Below, piece by piece: positions 16,072 through 23,884 of a DNA stretch of 64,000 nucleotides. How positions within the stretch are numbered: position 1 is the first letter of the stretch; the number at the start of each line of letters is the position of its first letter. This DNA is from Amycolatopsis rifamycinica (lineage in GTDB: Bacteria; Actinomycetota; Actinomycetes; Mycobacteriales; Pseudonocardiaceae). Under the pieces are notes generated by a model. It did no database searches and was not told where the DNA came from. It worked only from the letters and a program-made list of their open reading frames with translations. Where the stretch lies: the NCBI RefSeq assembly GCF_000695625.1, contig NZ_JMQI01000005.1, positions 19,813-83,812 on the forward strand. Direction: 5' to 3'. The translations under genes and the position numbers were made by a program.

Positions 16072-17043
16072 TCAGGCGGGATCTCCGCCGGGCACCCACC
16101 GCAGCCCGTGGGCGTACCCGAGCTGCGGCGCGGCGAACTCCTGCGCCACCTCGCACGCGCCGTCCAGTGGCAGGGCGGCGCCCGGCTGGGGCGGGTCGGC
16201 GAGCACCGACGGCGGGACGCGGTCGAGCCGCCACACCACCCGCGGTGGCCGCCGCGGGTCGAAGCGGACGCGGACCTCGAACGACTCGCACGTCACCAGC
16301 GGCACGAAGACGTACGACGGCCGGATCGGCAGGCCGTCGCGGATGCGGTAGGCCAGCGAATACGTGTGGGTGTCGCCGCGGTCCAGGGGGCGCGGCAGGT
16401 CGAGCAGCCAGCGGAAGTGCCGCTGGCCCTCGCGGGTGCCCGCGCTGATCCGGACGCCGTGCCGGGCGTCCACGGCGACGTCGCGCTCGCCGTCGCGGCC
16501 GTCTTCGGTGCGCGGCACCGTGAACTGCGCGGAGATCCGGGCGAGGGCGTCGCGGGTGGCCACGATCAGCCGTTCCTCGGTCACCTCCGGCTCGGCGGTG
16601 TCGAGCCGGACGAGCACCTTGAGCCGCTTGACGAACCAGCCGTCGTCCGGGCCGGGCTCGGCGGCACCCGGCCGCGTACCGGCCTCGATCTCCGCGGCGA
16701 GCCGGGCGAACGACCGGTCGACGCGGCGCCGGGCCGTGCGTTCGGAGACGCGCAGCTGATCCGCGAGCACCCCGATCCGGTCGCTGAGCAGGGCGTGCTG
16801 CGCGCCGGGCGCGATGCCGAGCGCGACGTTCACCGCCAGCTTGTCGTCGGCCGGGAATTCGGCGATCGCGGCGGAAATGGCTTCGCGCAACACGCGGCGC
16901 GCATCGCGATCGCTCGTTGTCCGGTGGATTTCACACCAGCCGGAAACCAGCGGCCCGAGCCGGCTGCGCAGCCGGTCGGCCTCCAATCCCCAGCCGCGCC
17001 GCAACGTGGTGAGTTCCCGGAGCAGCCCGTTCTCCTGTGCCAT
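16072..17043 (-). CDS. uncharacterised protein with N-terminal HTH-like region
   Basis: The protein is 323 aa from ATG 17043; an in-frame codon at 17088 would add 15 residues including a Cys pair. The start GLLRELTTLRRGWGLEADRLRSRLGPLV resembles the first helices of orphan actinomycete proteins I know only as hypothetical. Residues about 95-125 (LSDRIGVLADQLRVSERTARRRVDRSFARLA) look like a helix-turn-helix. The rest is a beta-rich domain with no motif I recognise. A DNA-binding sensor role is possible but not shown. It is divergent from the next orphan gene. Confidence 0.75.
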   Translation of the reverse strand: MAQENGLLRELTTLRRGWGLEADRLRSRLGPLVSGWCEIHRTTSDRDARRVLREAISAAIAEFPADDKLAVNVALGIAPGAQHALLSDRIGVLADQLRVSERTARRRVDRSFARLAAEIEAGTRPGAAEPGPDDGWFVKRLKVLVRLDTAEPEVTEERLIVATRDALARISAQFTVPRTEDGRDGERDVAVDARHGVRISAGTREGQRHFRWLLDLPRPLDRGDTHTYSLAYRIRDGLPIRPSYVFVPLVTCESFEVRVRFDPRRPPRVVWRLDRVPPSVLADPPQPGAALPLDGACEVAQEFAAPQLGYAHGLRWVPGGDPA

Positions 17044-17229
17044 GGGATTTCCATTGTGACACGGGCACTTCGCGGCGATCGGCGGCACCGGCTGCGCCGA
17101 TCAGGTGATTCCGCCAGTGGCCAGCCGATGGCCAGTTCCCGATGATTTCGGCCCGCGCGCGGCCTTTTCCGCATCGGCGGCTGCCCGACCATTTTTCCGT
17201 CGACTTCGCGTCGGCATCGGGGAGGAAGG

Positions 17230-18180
17230 GTGCTCGACACTACCGGTCCGGCCGACGTCGCCGGCATCCGGCGGCTGGCCCGCGAGGGCCTGCTCGCCGG
17301 CTCGGCGGCGGCCGCCCGGCCCCGCGCCCTCGCCCGGCTGCGCGGCGGGGTCTACACCGTGGCGTGGCCGTTGGTCTTCACGCGGATCACCAAGCCGCTG
17401 GAGCACCGGCGGCGGCACGCGGACTGCGCCCGCGGGCTCGAGTGGCTGCGCCCGGACTGCCTCGACCGGTTCCACGACGACGTGGAGGCGGTGGTCGACC
17501 ACGCGCTCCGGCGCGCGACGGGCCCGATCGACAACCTCGAGGGCTGGCTGGCGACCCGCCTGACCCCGGCGACGGTCGACGCGCACCGCCGTCGCCGCGG
17601 GGAAATCGGGGCGCTGCAGCGCCCGCGCCTCCCCTCGTGGCTGGCCGACAAGCTCGAAGGCGACCCGTGGTTGTGCGACCTGGCGGTGCAGATCCTGCTC
17701 TGGGTGGGCGTCCCGGCCACGGCGGGCGCCGAGCTGTGGCCCCTCGACGGCTGGGCGGCGCGGCGCGCGGAGCTCACCGGCGAGCCACCACCCGCCCGCG
17801 ACACGCTCGACCGCGAAGTCGGCCGCGTCCTGGCCGCGATGCGGACCCGCCCGGCGTGGCACGCGGAGCACGTCGAGCGGCCGCTCGGGCACAAGCAGGC
17901 CCCGGTCGCCCCGACGCCGGCGGAGTGGCCGGCCTTGGCGCTGGTCGCCGAGCACGAGCTGGCGGACGCCCGCCTGGCGGGGCTGGCGGAAGAGGCCCTG
18001 CGGGCGATCGAGACGCGGCTGAACCGGGGAGAGGCCCCGGCCACGGCGGTGACGACGGTGGTCCAGAAGGTGTTCGGCGAGCAGGAGCCGGCCTGCGAGA
18101 ACTGGCTGGCGGCGGCCTTGGCGGACGAGGAACGGGTCGGGGCGATCGTGGCGGCGGTCCTGGCGATCCTGGACCGCTGA
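17230..18180 (+). CDS. uncharacterised protein, divergent partner of the preceding gene
   Basis: A 316-residue, mostly helical and Arg/Ala-rich soluble protein. It starts at GTG 17230 with GGAGGAAG directly upstream. The segment RFHDDVEAVVDHALRRATGPIDNLEGWLATRLTPATVDAHRRRRGEIG has a sigma-region-2-like rhythm (a helix, a W-L-A-T-R stretch and a basic end), but region 4 is absent. I do not assign a function. The 186-bp gap to the divergent neighbour probably holds promoters for both. Confidence 0.75.
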   Translation: MLDTTGPADVAGIRRLAREGLLAGSAAAARPRALARLRGGVYTVAWPLVFTRITKPLEHRRRHADCARGLEWLRPDCLDRFHDDVEAVVDHALRRATGPIDNLEGWLATRLTPATVDAHRRRRGEIGALQRPRLPSWLADKLEGDPWLCDLAVQILLWVGVPATAGAELWPLDGWAARRAELTGEPPPARDTLDREVGRVLAAMRTRPAWHAEHVERPLGHKQAPVAPTPAEWPALALVAEHELADARLAGLAEEALRAIETRLNRGEAPATAVTTVVQKVFGEQEPACENWLAAALADEERVGAIVAAVLAILDR

Positions 18181-18188
18181 GCACCGCC

Positions 18189-18248
18189 GCGACCAGCACG
18201 ACTGCAACCAGCACCACAGCGACCAACACGACCGCAACCAGCACCACC
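18189..18248. repeat. four tandem 15-bp imperfect repeats
   Basis: Copies at 18189, 18204, 18219 and 18234 follow the pattern GCRACCARCACSACH (fourth base alternating G/A in the copies), directly after the stop of the preceding gene. The period is a multiple of three, but no gene on either strand uses it convincingly. Confidence 0.8.
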
Positions 18249-18289
18249 GCGGGCGGCCGGCCCAGCGGCCCCGGTGAGCCGCGGACCGG

Positions 18290-18457
18290 TCAGCCGTCCT
18301 CGACGGAGCGGCGGCGGGCCTCGAACACCGCCGTCAGGGTCTCGGGTGAGCGGCCTGCCGCGCGGGCGCGCCGTCCTGCCGCCGTCAGCTCGGCCAGCAG
18401 GACCGCGCGCACCGCCGCGCGGGTGGCCTCCGGGAGTCTCGAACACGGGTCGGTCAC
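18290..18457 (-). CDS. small Arg/Ala-rich protein, 55 residues
   Basis: A short frame from GTG 18457 to TGA 18290-18292 encodes 55 residues starting MTDPCSRLPEATRAAVRAV and ending RRRSVEDG. AGAGGAGG lies eight bases before the start, a strong site. It is strongly helical, with alternating Ala/Leu and Arg. It lies 52 bp after the uncharacterised 187-residue gene in the same direction, so the two may be co-transcribed. No family is recognised. Confidence 0.6.
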   Translation of the reverse strand: MTDPCSRLPEATRAAVRAVLLAELTAAGRRARAAGRSPETLTAVFEARRRSVEDG

Positions 18458-18509
18458 CCTCGGCCTCCTCTCTGCGTCGGCACCAGCCTTGACCTGACGG
18501 ACACGCCGT

Positions 18510-19073
18510 TCACCGCCACCACGGCGGCGGCGGCACCGGAAGCCGCAGCGGGCAGCCCGCGTGGCGGCCCGTCCAGCAGTCCGCCAGCCAGCGGGTCAGC
18601 GCGACCGGGCCGAGCAGGCTGTCCTCCCACACCGGGGTCAGCTCGCCCGCGCGGCGCAGCATCGCTTCCGCCGTGCCGCAGAAGGAAACCACCGCCGCGA
18701 TCGCCGCGTCGGCGCGTTCCACCGACCAGGCGACCGCGGCGCCCGGGAGCCGGGCCGGGATGGCCAGGCCGGTGCCGACGGTGCACTTGCGCGCCAGCAG
18801 CACGGCGAGATCGAACTCGACCGCTTCGGCGTGGCGCTGTCTCGCCCGCCAGCGGGGCGAAGCGGCAGCGGCGTACAGCCCGGCCAAGCGGGCGGCGACC
18901 AACCCGTCCCACACCGTCATAAGCACCGCTCGCGTGTCGGCCGGAGGGGCGTCGGCGAGCTCGTGGGTGACGGCGCTGAGCCAGGCACACGGGTCCTTGA
19001 CTTGACGATCAGCGGCGACGGTCACGGCTGTCAGTTTCCCACCGCCGAACGCCGGCAACCCCCGGATGATCAT
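18510..19073 (-). CDS. uncharacterised helical protein
   Basis: A frame of up to 187 residues. The conserved-looking part begins near VKDPCAWLSAVTHELADAP, so the true start could be a GTG about 15 codons in; neither start has a strong ribosome site. It is Ala/Leu/Arg-rich with several Trp and Cys (CAW, RKCTVG, CTG, CPL), no signal peptide and no membrane helix. I do not recognise it. It probably forms a transcription unit with the small downstream gene. Confidence 0.6.
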   Translation of the reverse strand: MIIRGLPAFGGGKLTAVTVAADRQVKDPCAWLSAVTHELADAPPADTRAVLMTVWDGLVAARLAGLYAAAASPRWRARQRHAEAVEFDLAVLLARKCTVGTGLAIPARLPGAAVAWSVERADAAIAAVVSFCGTAEAMLRRAGELTPVWEDSLLGPVALTRWLADCWTGRHAGCPLRLPVPPPPWWR

Positions 19074-19230
19074 GGTTCACCCGAGGACCACCCGGTCGGT
19101 GGCGGACCGTTGAGCGGCCCCGTAACCCAATCGGGCACTGGGCGTGACCGAATCGTCACAGCTGTGCGATCATGTCGGCGCTCAGTGCCGAGCACGCTTC
19201 CCGAAACCCGCTTCCGCGAAAGGCCCACCA

Positions 19231-19512
19231 GTGATCAAGATCAGCAAGAGCCGGGCCGGCACCCAGCGCGTGACCTTCAGCCTCCCCGTCGGCGCGCCGC
19301 CCGGCCGGGTGAGCGTCGTGGGCTCGTTCAACGACTGGACGCCCGGCCGCCACCACCTCACGCCGCGGTCCAACGGCCGCCGCTCGGCGTCGGTCGACGT
19401 GGCGCCCGGCACCGTCCTGCAGTTCCGCTACCTCGGCGAGGACGGCCACTGGTTCGACGACCCCGACCTGCCCGACCGCGCCGACGGCAACTGCGTCTGC
19501 ACGACGTCGTAG
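19231..19512 (+). CDS. isoamylase early-set (CBM48-like) domain protein
   Basis: A 93-residue single-domain protein from GTG 19231. Residues VTFSLPVGAPPGRVSVVGSFNDWTPGRHHLTP form the immunoglobulin-like early-set fold found in glycogen-branching enzymes and AMPK beta, with the hallmark GSFNDW. These small cytoplasmic proteins are thought to bind alpha-glucans. No glycogen enzyme gene is adjacent. Confidence 0.85.
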   Translation: MIKISKSRAGTQRVTFSLPVGAPPGRVSVVGSFNDWTPGRHHLTPRSNGRRSASVDVAPGTVLQFRYLGEDGHWFDDPDLPDRADGNCVCTTS

Positions 19513-19522
19513 GAGTCCGGGC

Positions 19523-20218
19523 TCAGCCCCGGCGGCGCCGCTTTCCCCCGCCGGCCGCGCTCCGCCGCGCCGGTTTGGCCGCGGCGGGCTTGCGCTCCGG
19601 GCGCTTGCGCTCGGCCGGGGCCGGCGCCCGCCCGCGCGTGCTGTTCACCGTCCGGCCGCGGACGATCCCGATGAACTGCTCCATCAGGTCGGTCGTCTCC
19701 TCCTCCAGCCACGACAGCGCGACGCTCGACTGCGGCGCGTCCCCGACCGGCCGGTAGGTGAGGTCACGGCGGTGGTGCAGCCGGGCCAGCGACTGCGGGA
19801 CGACCAGCACCCCGACCCCGGCCGCGACCAGCTCGATCGCGTCCGCCGTCGTCTCGGGCCGCGAGACCGCCGGGCGGCCCGGCAACGACGGCCACTCCAG
19901 CGTGTCGTCGAGGGGATGCAGCACGACCTCGTCCGCCAGGTCCACGGTGGACACCGCGTCCGCCGCCGCGATCAGGTGGTCCTTGGGCACCACGACGACC
20001 GTCGTCTCGGTGTAGAGCGGGATCGCGTGCAGGCCGTCCCGGTCGATCGGCGAGCGCAGCAGCGCGGCGTCGGCGTCCCGGGCGCGCAGCAGCCCGGCCG
20101 CGTCCGCGGCGGCGACCGGGACGAGGGTCAGCGGCACCTCCGGCACCCGCTCGCCCCACGTCCGCACCCACTTGGCGGGCGTCGCTCCCGGGACGTACGC
20201 GAGCTTGAAAGAGGTCAC
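19523..20218 (-). CDS. LysR-type effector-binding domain protein without a DNA-binding domain
   Basis: The 231 residues begin directly with the first strand of a LysR substrate-binding domain (FKLAYVPGATPAKWVRTW) and include the usual hinge and GVGVLVVPQSLARL. There is no helix-turn-helix. The last 50 residues are a basic tail rich in Arg, Lys, Ala and Pro. It is divergent from the DUF5997 gene with 42 bp between them. I recall this pairing in other actinomycetes, so the domain may work with DUF5997 as a separated sensor. That is inference. Confidence 0.85.
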   Translation of the reverse strand: MTSFKLAYVPGATPAKWVRTWGERVPEVPLTLVPVAAADAAGLLRARDADAALLRSPIDRDGLHAIPLYTETTVVVVPKDHLIAAADAVSTVDLADEVVLHPLDDTLEWPSLPGRPAVSRPETTADAIELVAAGVGVLVVPQSLARLHHRRDLTYRPVGDAPQSSVALSWLEEETTDLMEQFIGIVRGRTVNSTRGRAPAPAERKRPERKPAAAKPARRSAAGGGKRRRRG

Positions 20219-20260
20219 CGGGTCAGGTTACCGGGAGTGACGCTGGCTACCCTGGACGGC

Positions 20261-20632
20261 ATGACGTCGCACAAAACCGCCCAGACCATGAAGCCCGCGA
20301 CGGCGGCGAAGAAGCTGGGCGTGTACCTCGAAGCCACTCCCGCCGAGTTCCAGGCGGGCGTGGTCACGCGCGACGAGCTGAACGCGCTGCAGGCCGACCC
20401 GCCGGAGTGGCTGCGGGAGCTGCGCCGCACGGGCCCGCACCCCCGGCCGGTGGTCGCGGCGAAGCTGGGCGTCTCCATCGGCGGCCTCACCCGCGGCGGC
20501 ATCACCGAGCCGCTCACCACCGAGCAGATCGAGGCGCTGAAGGCCGAGAGCCCCGACTGGCTGGTGCGGGAGCGCGCCACCCAGGCCGAGGTGCGCAAGG
20601 AAACGGTGCGGGTGAAGGAAAAGAATCGCTGA
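20261..20632 (+). CDS. DUF5997 family protein
   Basis: A 123-residue protein matching the DUF5997 pattern: MKPATAAKKLGVYLEATPAEFQAG, then LQADPPEWLRELRRTGPHPRPVVAAKLGVSIGGL. These repeated KLGV helix-turn-helix-like units suggest nucleic-acid or protein binding; the function is unknown. The ATG at 20261 is the first residue of the conserved part; longer frames run through the shared promoter. Its TGA overlaps the putative CTG start of kynU. Confidence 0.85.
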   Translation: MTSHKTAQTMKPATAAKKLGVYLEATPAEFQAGVVTRDELNALQADPPEWLRELRRTGPHPRPVVAAKLGVSIGGLTRGGITEPLTTEQIEALKAESPDWLVRERATQAEVRKETVRVKEKNR

Positions 20633-21831
20633 CCGCCGCCGATCTTTCGCCCGAGGCCGCCGAGCGCCTCGACGCCGCCGACGAGCTCGCCGCCTTCCGC
20701 GAGCGGTTCGTGCCCATCGCCGATCCCGGCGTCGTCGCCTACCTCGACGGGAACTCGCTCGGCCGTCCGCTGCGGGCCACCGCCGAGCGGCTGCAGGAGC
20801 TGGTCACCCACGAGTGGGGCGCACGGCTCATCCGGTCCTGGGACGAGCGCTGGCTCACCCTCCCCGAAGAGATCGGGGACGAGCTCGGCCGGGTCGCGCT
20901 CGGGGCCGCGGCGGGGCAGACCATCGTCGCCGACTCGACGTCCGTGTGCCTCTACAAGGCGCTCCGGGCCGCCGTCGCGCTGCGGCCCGGCCGCGACGAG
21001 ATCGTCACCGACGCCGCGAACTTCCCCACCGACCGGTTCCTCGTCGAAAGCGTCGCCGCCGAACTCGGGCTCACCGTCCGGTGGGCCGAGAGCGACGACG
21101 TCGCCGCGGCCACCGGGCCGCGGACGGCGGTGGTGACCCTGTCCCATGTGGACTACCGGACGGCCGCGATCACCGACCTGGCCGCCGTCACGCGGCTGGT
21201 GCACGCACGCGGCGGGCTCGTCGTCTGGGACCTCTGCCACAGCGTCGGCTCGATCCCCGTCGAGCTGGACGCGGCGGGCGCCGACTTCGCCGTCGGCTGC
21301 ACCTACAAGTTCCTCAACGCCGGGCCGGGCGCGCCCGCGTTCCTCTACGCCAACGCCCGCCACCACGCGGAGTTCGGCCAGCCCATCACCGGCTGGATGG
21401 GCGCCGCCGACACCTTCGGCATGGCCGCGGAGTACGTTCCGGCACCCGGCATCCGGCGGGCGCTGTCCGGCACGCCGCCGGTGCTCGGCATGGTGGGCGT
21501 CCGGGAAGGCGTGGCGCTGCTGGCGGAAGCGGGCATCGACCGCGTGCGGGCCAAGGCCGTGGCGCTGGGCCGGTGGGTGATCGCCCTCGCCGACGCGTGG
21601 CTCGTCCCGCTCGGGTTCACGGTCGCCTCGCCGCGCGACGACGCGCGCCGGGGCGGGCATGTCACCCTTCGCCACCCGGACGCCGAGCGGCTTTCGCGCG
21701 TCCTCATCGACCACGGCGTATTGATCGACTTCCGCCGTCCCGACGGCATCCGCATCGGGCTGAGCCCGCTGACCACCGGCTTCGCCGAGGTCCGGCGCGC
21801 CATGGAGCGCATCCGCGAGCTCGCCGGCTGA
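20629..21831 (+). CDS. kynU: kynureninase, with a probable CTG start
   Basis: A PLP-dependent fold-type I enzyme that cleaves kynurenine to anthranilate and alanine. Seen: LDAADELAAFRERFV and YLDGNSLGRP at the N-terminus; DTDR-type phosphate contacts (NFPTDRFL); WDLCHSVGS; and CTYKFLNAGPGAP with the Schiff-base Lys227. No ATG, GTG or TTG precedes the conserved N-terminal LDAADEL in this frame. A CTG at 20629, overlapping the DUF5997 stop as CTGA and preceded by GAAGGAAAAG, gives 400 aa, the normal family length. I therefore propose a CTG start with translational coupling. Tryptophan 2,3-dioxygenase is not in the window. Confidence 0.9.
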   Translation: MTAADLSPEAAERLDAADELAAFRERFVPIADPGVVAYLDGNSLGRPLRATAERLQELVTHEWGARLIRSWDERWLTLPEEIGDELGRVALGAAAGQTIVADSTSVCLYKALRAAVALRPGRDEIVTDAANFPTDRFLVESVAAELGLTVRWAESDDVAAATGPRTAVVTLSHVDYRTAAITDLAAVTRLVHARGGLVVWDLCHSVGSIPVELDAAGADFAVGCTYKFLNAGPGAPAFLYANARHHAEFGQPITGWMGAADTFGMAAEYVPAPGIRRALSGTPPVLGMVGVREGVALLAEAGIDRVRAKAVALGRWVIALADAWLVPLGFTVASPRDDARRGGHVTLRHPDAERLSRVLIDHGVLIDFRRPDGIRIGLSPLTTGFAEVRRAMERIRELAG

Positions 21832-21865
21832 CGCCGAAGCCTCCGATGGCCACTCCAGATGGAAA

Positions 21866-21895
21866 TAGTAGCCATGTACTTAGTAGCCATGTACT
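21866..21895. promoter_or_regulatory. tandem 15-bp operator-like duplication before marR
   Basis: TAGTAGCCATGTACT occurs twice with no gap (21866-21880, 21881-21895), ten bases before the marR ATG. Each copy holds the inverted half-sites AGTA and TACT six bases apart. It is probably the autoregulatory MarR site controlling the dehalogenase operon. Confidence 0.6.
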
Positions 21896-21904
21896 GTATC
21901 CGGC

Positions 21905-22366
21905 ATGAGCACTCCCGGGCATCTTGTGTGGCGGCTTTCGACGAAGTGGCGGGTGGCCGTGGACCGCGCGCTCGCCCCCGCCGGGCTGACGCACGCGCAG
22001 TACGTCTTCCTGGCCTCGCTCGCCGGGATGGAGCGCGCCGGGACGAGCCCGAGCCAGCGGGAACTGGCCGACCACACCGGGCTGGAAGCGCTCTACGTCT
22101 CCAAACTCGCCCGCACGCTCGACGCCGGAGGGCTCGTCGAACGCACCCGCGACCCCGCGGACACCCGGACGGTCCGGCTGCGCCTCACCGCCCGCGGCCG
22201 CGAGGTGACCGAGCCGGCGATCGCCACCGTGGCCGAGCTGCTCGACCGGCTCCTCGCCCCGCTCGGCGGCCGGCGCGGCGAGCGCACCGCGGCGCTGGCG
22301 CGCGAGCTCACCCTCCTCCTCGACACCCCGCTGGAGTCCGGAAAGGACAGTCATGGTGCACCATGA
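21905..22366 (+). CDS. MarR-family transcriptional regulator
   Basis: A 153-residue winged-helix protein: LTHAQYVFLASLAGM, then PSQRELADHTGLEALYVSKLARTLDAGGLVERTRDPADTRTVRLRLTARGREV. It ends 14 bases inside the start of the haloalkane dehalogenase-like gene, so the two are coupled. The AT-rich duplicated element directly upstream is its likely operator. Confidence 0.93.
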   Translation: MSTPGHLVWRLSTKWRVAVDRALAPAGLTHAQYVFLASLAGMERAGTSPSQRELADHTGLEALYVSKLARTLDAGGLVERTRDPADTRTVRLRLTARGREVTEPAIATVAELLDRLLAPLGGRRGERTAALARELTLLLDTPLESGKDSHGAP

Positions 22367-23183
22367 GGAGACCGGCACCGGCACCCCGATCGTCTTCCTG
22401 CACGGCAACCCGGGCTCGTCGCACAGCTGGCGCCACGTCCTCCCGCACGTCGGCGGTGGGCGGCTGCTGGCCCCCGACCTCATCGGCATGGGCCGCTCCC
22501 CGAAGCCCGACATCGCGTACACCTTCGCCGACCACGCCCACCACCTCGACGCCTGGTTCGCCACGCTCGGCCTGGACGGCGTGGTCCTCGTCGGCCACGA
22601 CTGGGGCGGCGCGCTCGCCTTCGACTGGGCGAACCGCCATCCCGGCCGGGTCCGCGGGCTGGCGTTCTTCGAGACCATCGTCAAGCCGATGGAGTGGGAC
22701 GACCTCACGCCGCAGGCGGCGGAGCGGTCGCGGAAGATCCGCACCCCGGGGGCCGGCGAGGACATGGTGCTGGCCCAGGACCTGTTCATCCGCCAGGCGT
22801 ACACCGGCGGCGTGCGCACCCCGGTGGCCGGCGACGACCTGGCCGCCTACCTCGCCCCGTTCCCGACGCCCGCAAGCCGCCGCCCGGTGCTGGCCTGGGC
22901 GCGCCAGCTGCCACTGAGCGGCGAACCGGCCGAGCTGGTCGCGCGCGTCGAGGCCTACGACAAGTGGCTCGCCACCAGCGAGAGCACCCCGAAGCTGCTC
23001 ATGACGTTCGAAGGCTCGCCGACGCTGCTGATCGGCGAGAAGATGACGCGGTGGTGCGCGGACCACATCGCCGCGCTCGACGTCGTCGCGTGCGGGGAGG
23101 CCGGGCACCACGCCCAGGAGGACCGGCCGAAGGAGATCGCCGCGGCGATCGCGGCGTGGCTGGACCGGCACGGTCTGCGCTAG
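22353..23183 (+). CDS. haloalkane dehalogenase-like alpha/beta hydrolase (HLD-II type)
   Basis: This 276-residue hydrolase aligns by eye along its length with LinB and DhaA. It has HGNPGSSHSWR with Asn19, GHDWGGALAFDW with nucleophile Asp83 and halide-stabilising Trp84, FFE with Glu107 at the catalytic acid position, and GHHAQED with His252. All five HLD-II positions are present. Such enzymes hydrolyse carbon-halogen bonds of haloalkanes in the cytoplasm. It is transcribed with the preceding marR gene, which suggests induction by the substrate. No downstream alcohol or aldehyde dehydrogenase is adjacent. Confidence 0.88.
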   Translation: MVHHEETGTGTPIVFLHGNPGSSHSWRHVLPHVGGGRLLAPDLIGMGRSPKPDIAYTFADHAHHLDAWFATLGLDGVVLVGHDWGGALAFDWANRHPGRVRGLAFFETIVKPMEWDDLTPQAAERSRKIRTPGAGEDMVLAQDLFIRQAYTGGVRTPVAGDDLAAYLAPFPTPASRRPVLAWARQLPLSGEPAELVARVEAYDKWLATSESTPKLLMTFEGSPTLLIGEKMTRWCADHIAALDVVACGEAGHHAQEDRPKEIAAAIAAWLDRHGLR

Positions 23184-23256
23184 GCGGGTGGCCGCGACGC
23201 CGCCGGAGCGGTCCGGACGGGCACCGGCGGATGGCCCGCGGTGACACCGGACAGAC

Positions 23257-23883
23257 CTACGTATGCCGCAGCGACGGACTCGCCGTGACCCCGAGAACCC
23301 GCGCGACCACCCACGCCAAGGCGTCCGCGGTCCGGGCGGGCGAGTCCGACGGCTGCATCACGTGCGAGAGGACCGCCCGGACGACCAGGTCGATCACCAC
23401 CGCGACCCGGTCGTCGGCCAGTGGTGGCCGGTAGGCCGCCACGCGGACGGCCAGCACCGCCTTCGCCTGGGTGAGCAGCGCGCTCGCGTCGGTGGTCAGC
23501 AGGGGCAGGAGATCGGGGGCGGTGCCGTGCGTCGCCGAGGCGATCGCGCGCAGCAGCGTGTGGTCGTCGGCGAGCTCGAGGACCGCGCGGACGGCGTCGT
23601 GGATCGCCTCGACCAGGTCGTCGGGGTGGCGGTCGAACGCGGCGGCGACCACCGAGAGGAACCGGTCGAGCTCGTGCGCGACCATCGCTTCGGCGAGCGC
23701 GGGCTTGGAACCGATCTCGTTGTACACGGTCTGGCGGCTGACGCCCGCCAGCTCGGCCAGCCGGGCCATCGTGACCGCCTGCCACCCGGAGCGCGCGGTC
23801 AGCTCGATCGCCGCGGCGATGATCGGCTGCCGGTGCTGACCACCTTCCGCCGGCACCGGAACCGCCCTGCTCATGACCGGCAT
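23257..23883 (-). CDS. TetR-family regulator of the alkane hydroxylase (AlkX-like)
   Basis: A 208-residue TetR protein. The HTH is at residues 20-66 (AAAIELTARSGWQAVTMARLAELAGVSRQTVYNEIGSKPALAEAMV), followed by a helical ligand domain. It starts immediately after the alkB stop in the same direction. This order (alkB, rubredoxin, tetR) is the mycobacterial alkB-rubA-rubB-alkX layout, where AlkX represses the operon. The likely operator is the palindrome at 25351-25366. Met4 is an alternative start. Confidence 0.9.
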   Translation of the reverse strand: MPVMSRAVPVPAEGGQHRQPIIAAAIELTARSGWQAVTMARLAELAGVSRQTVYNEIGSKPALAEAMVAHELDRFLSVVAAAFDRHPDDLVEAIHDAVRAVLELADDHTLLRAIASATHGTAPDLLPLLTTDASALLTQAKAVLAVRVAAYRPPLADDRVAVVIDLVVRAVLSHVMQPSDSPARTADALAWVVARVLGVTASPSLRHT

Positions 23884-23884
23884 T

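Noticed and set aside
18454..18990. 178-codon minus-strand frame overlapping the 187-residue uncharacterised protein
   Set aside because: Arg/Gly-rich shadow; the other frame has normal amino-acid composition and is followed by a gene with a good ribosome site.
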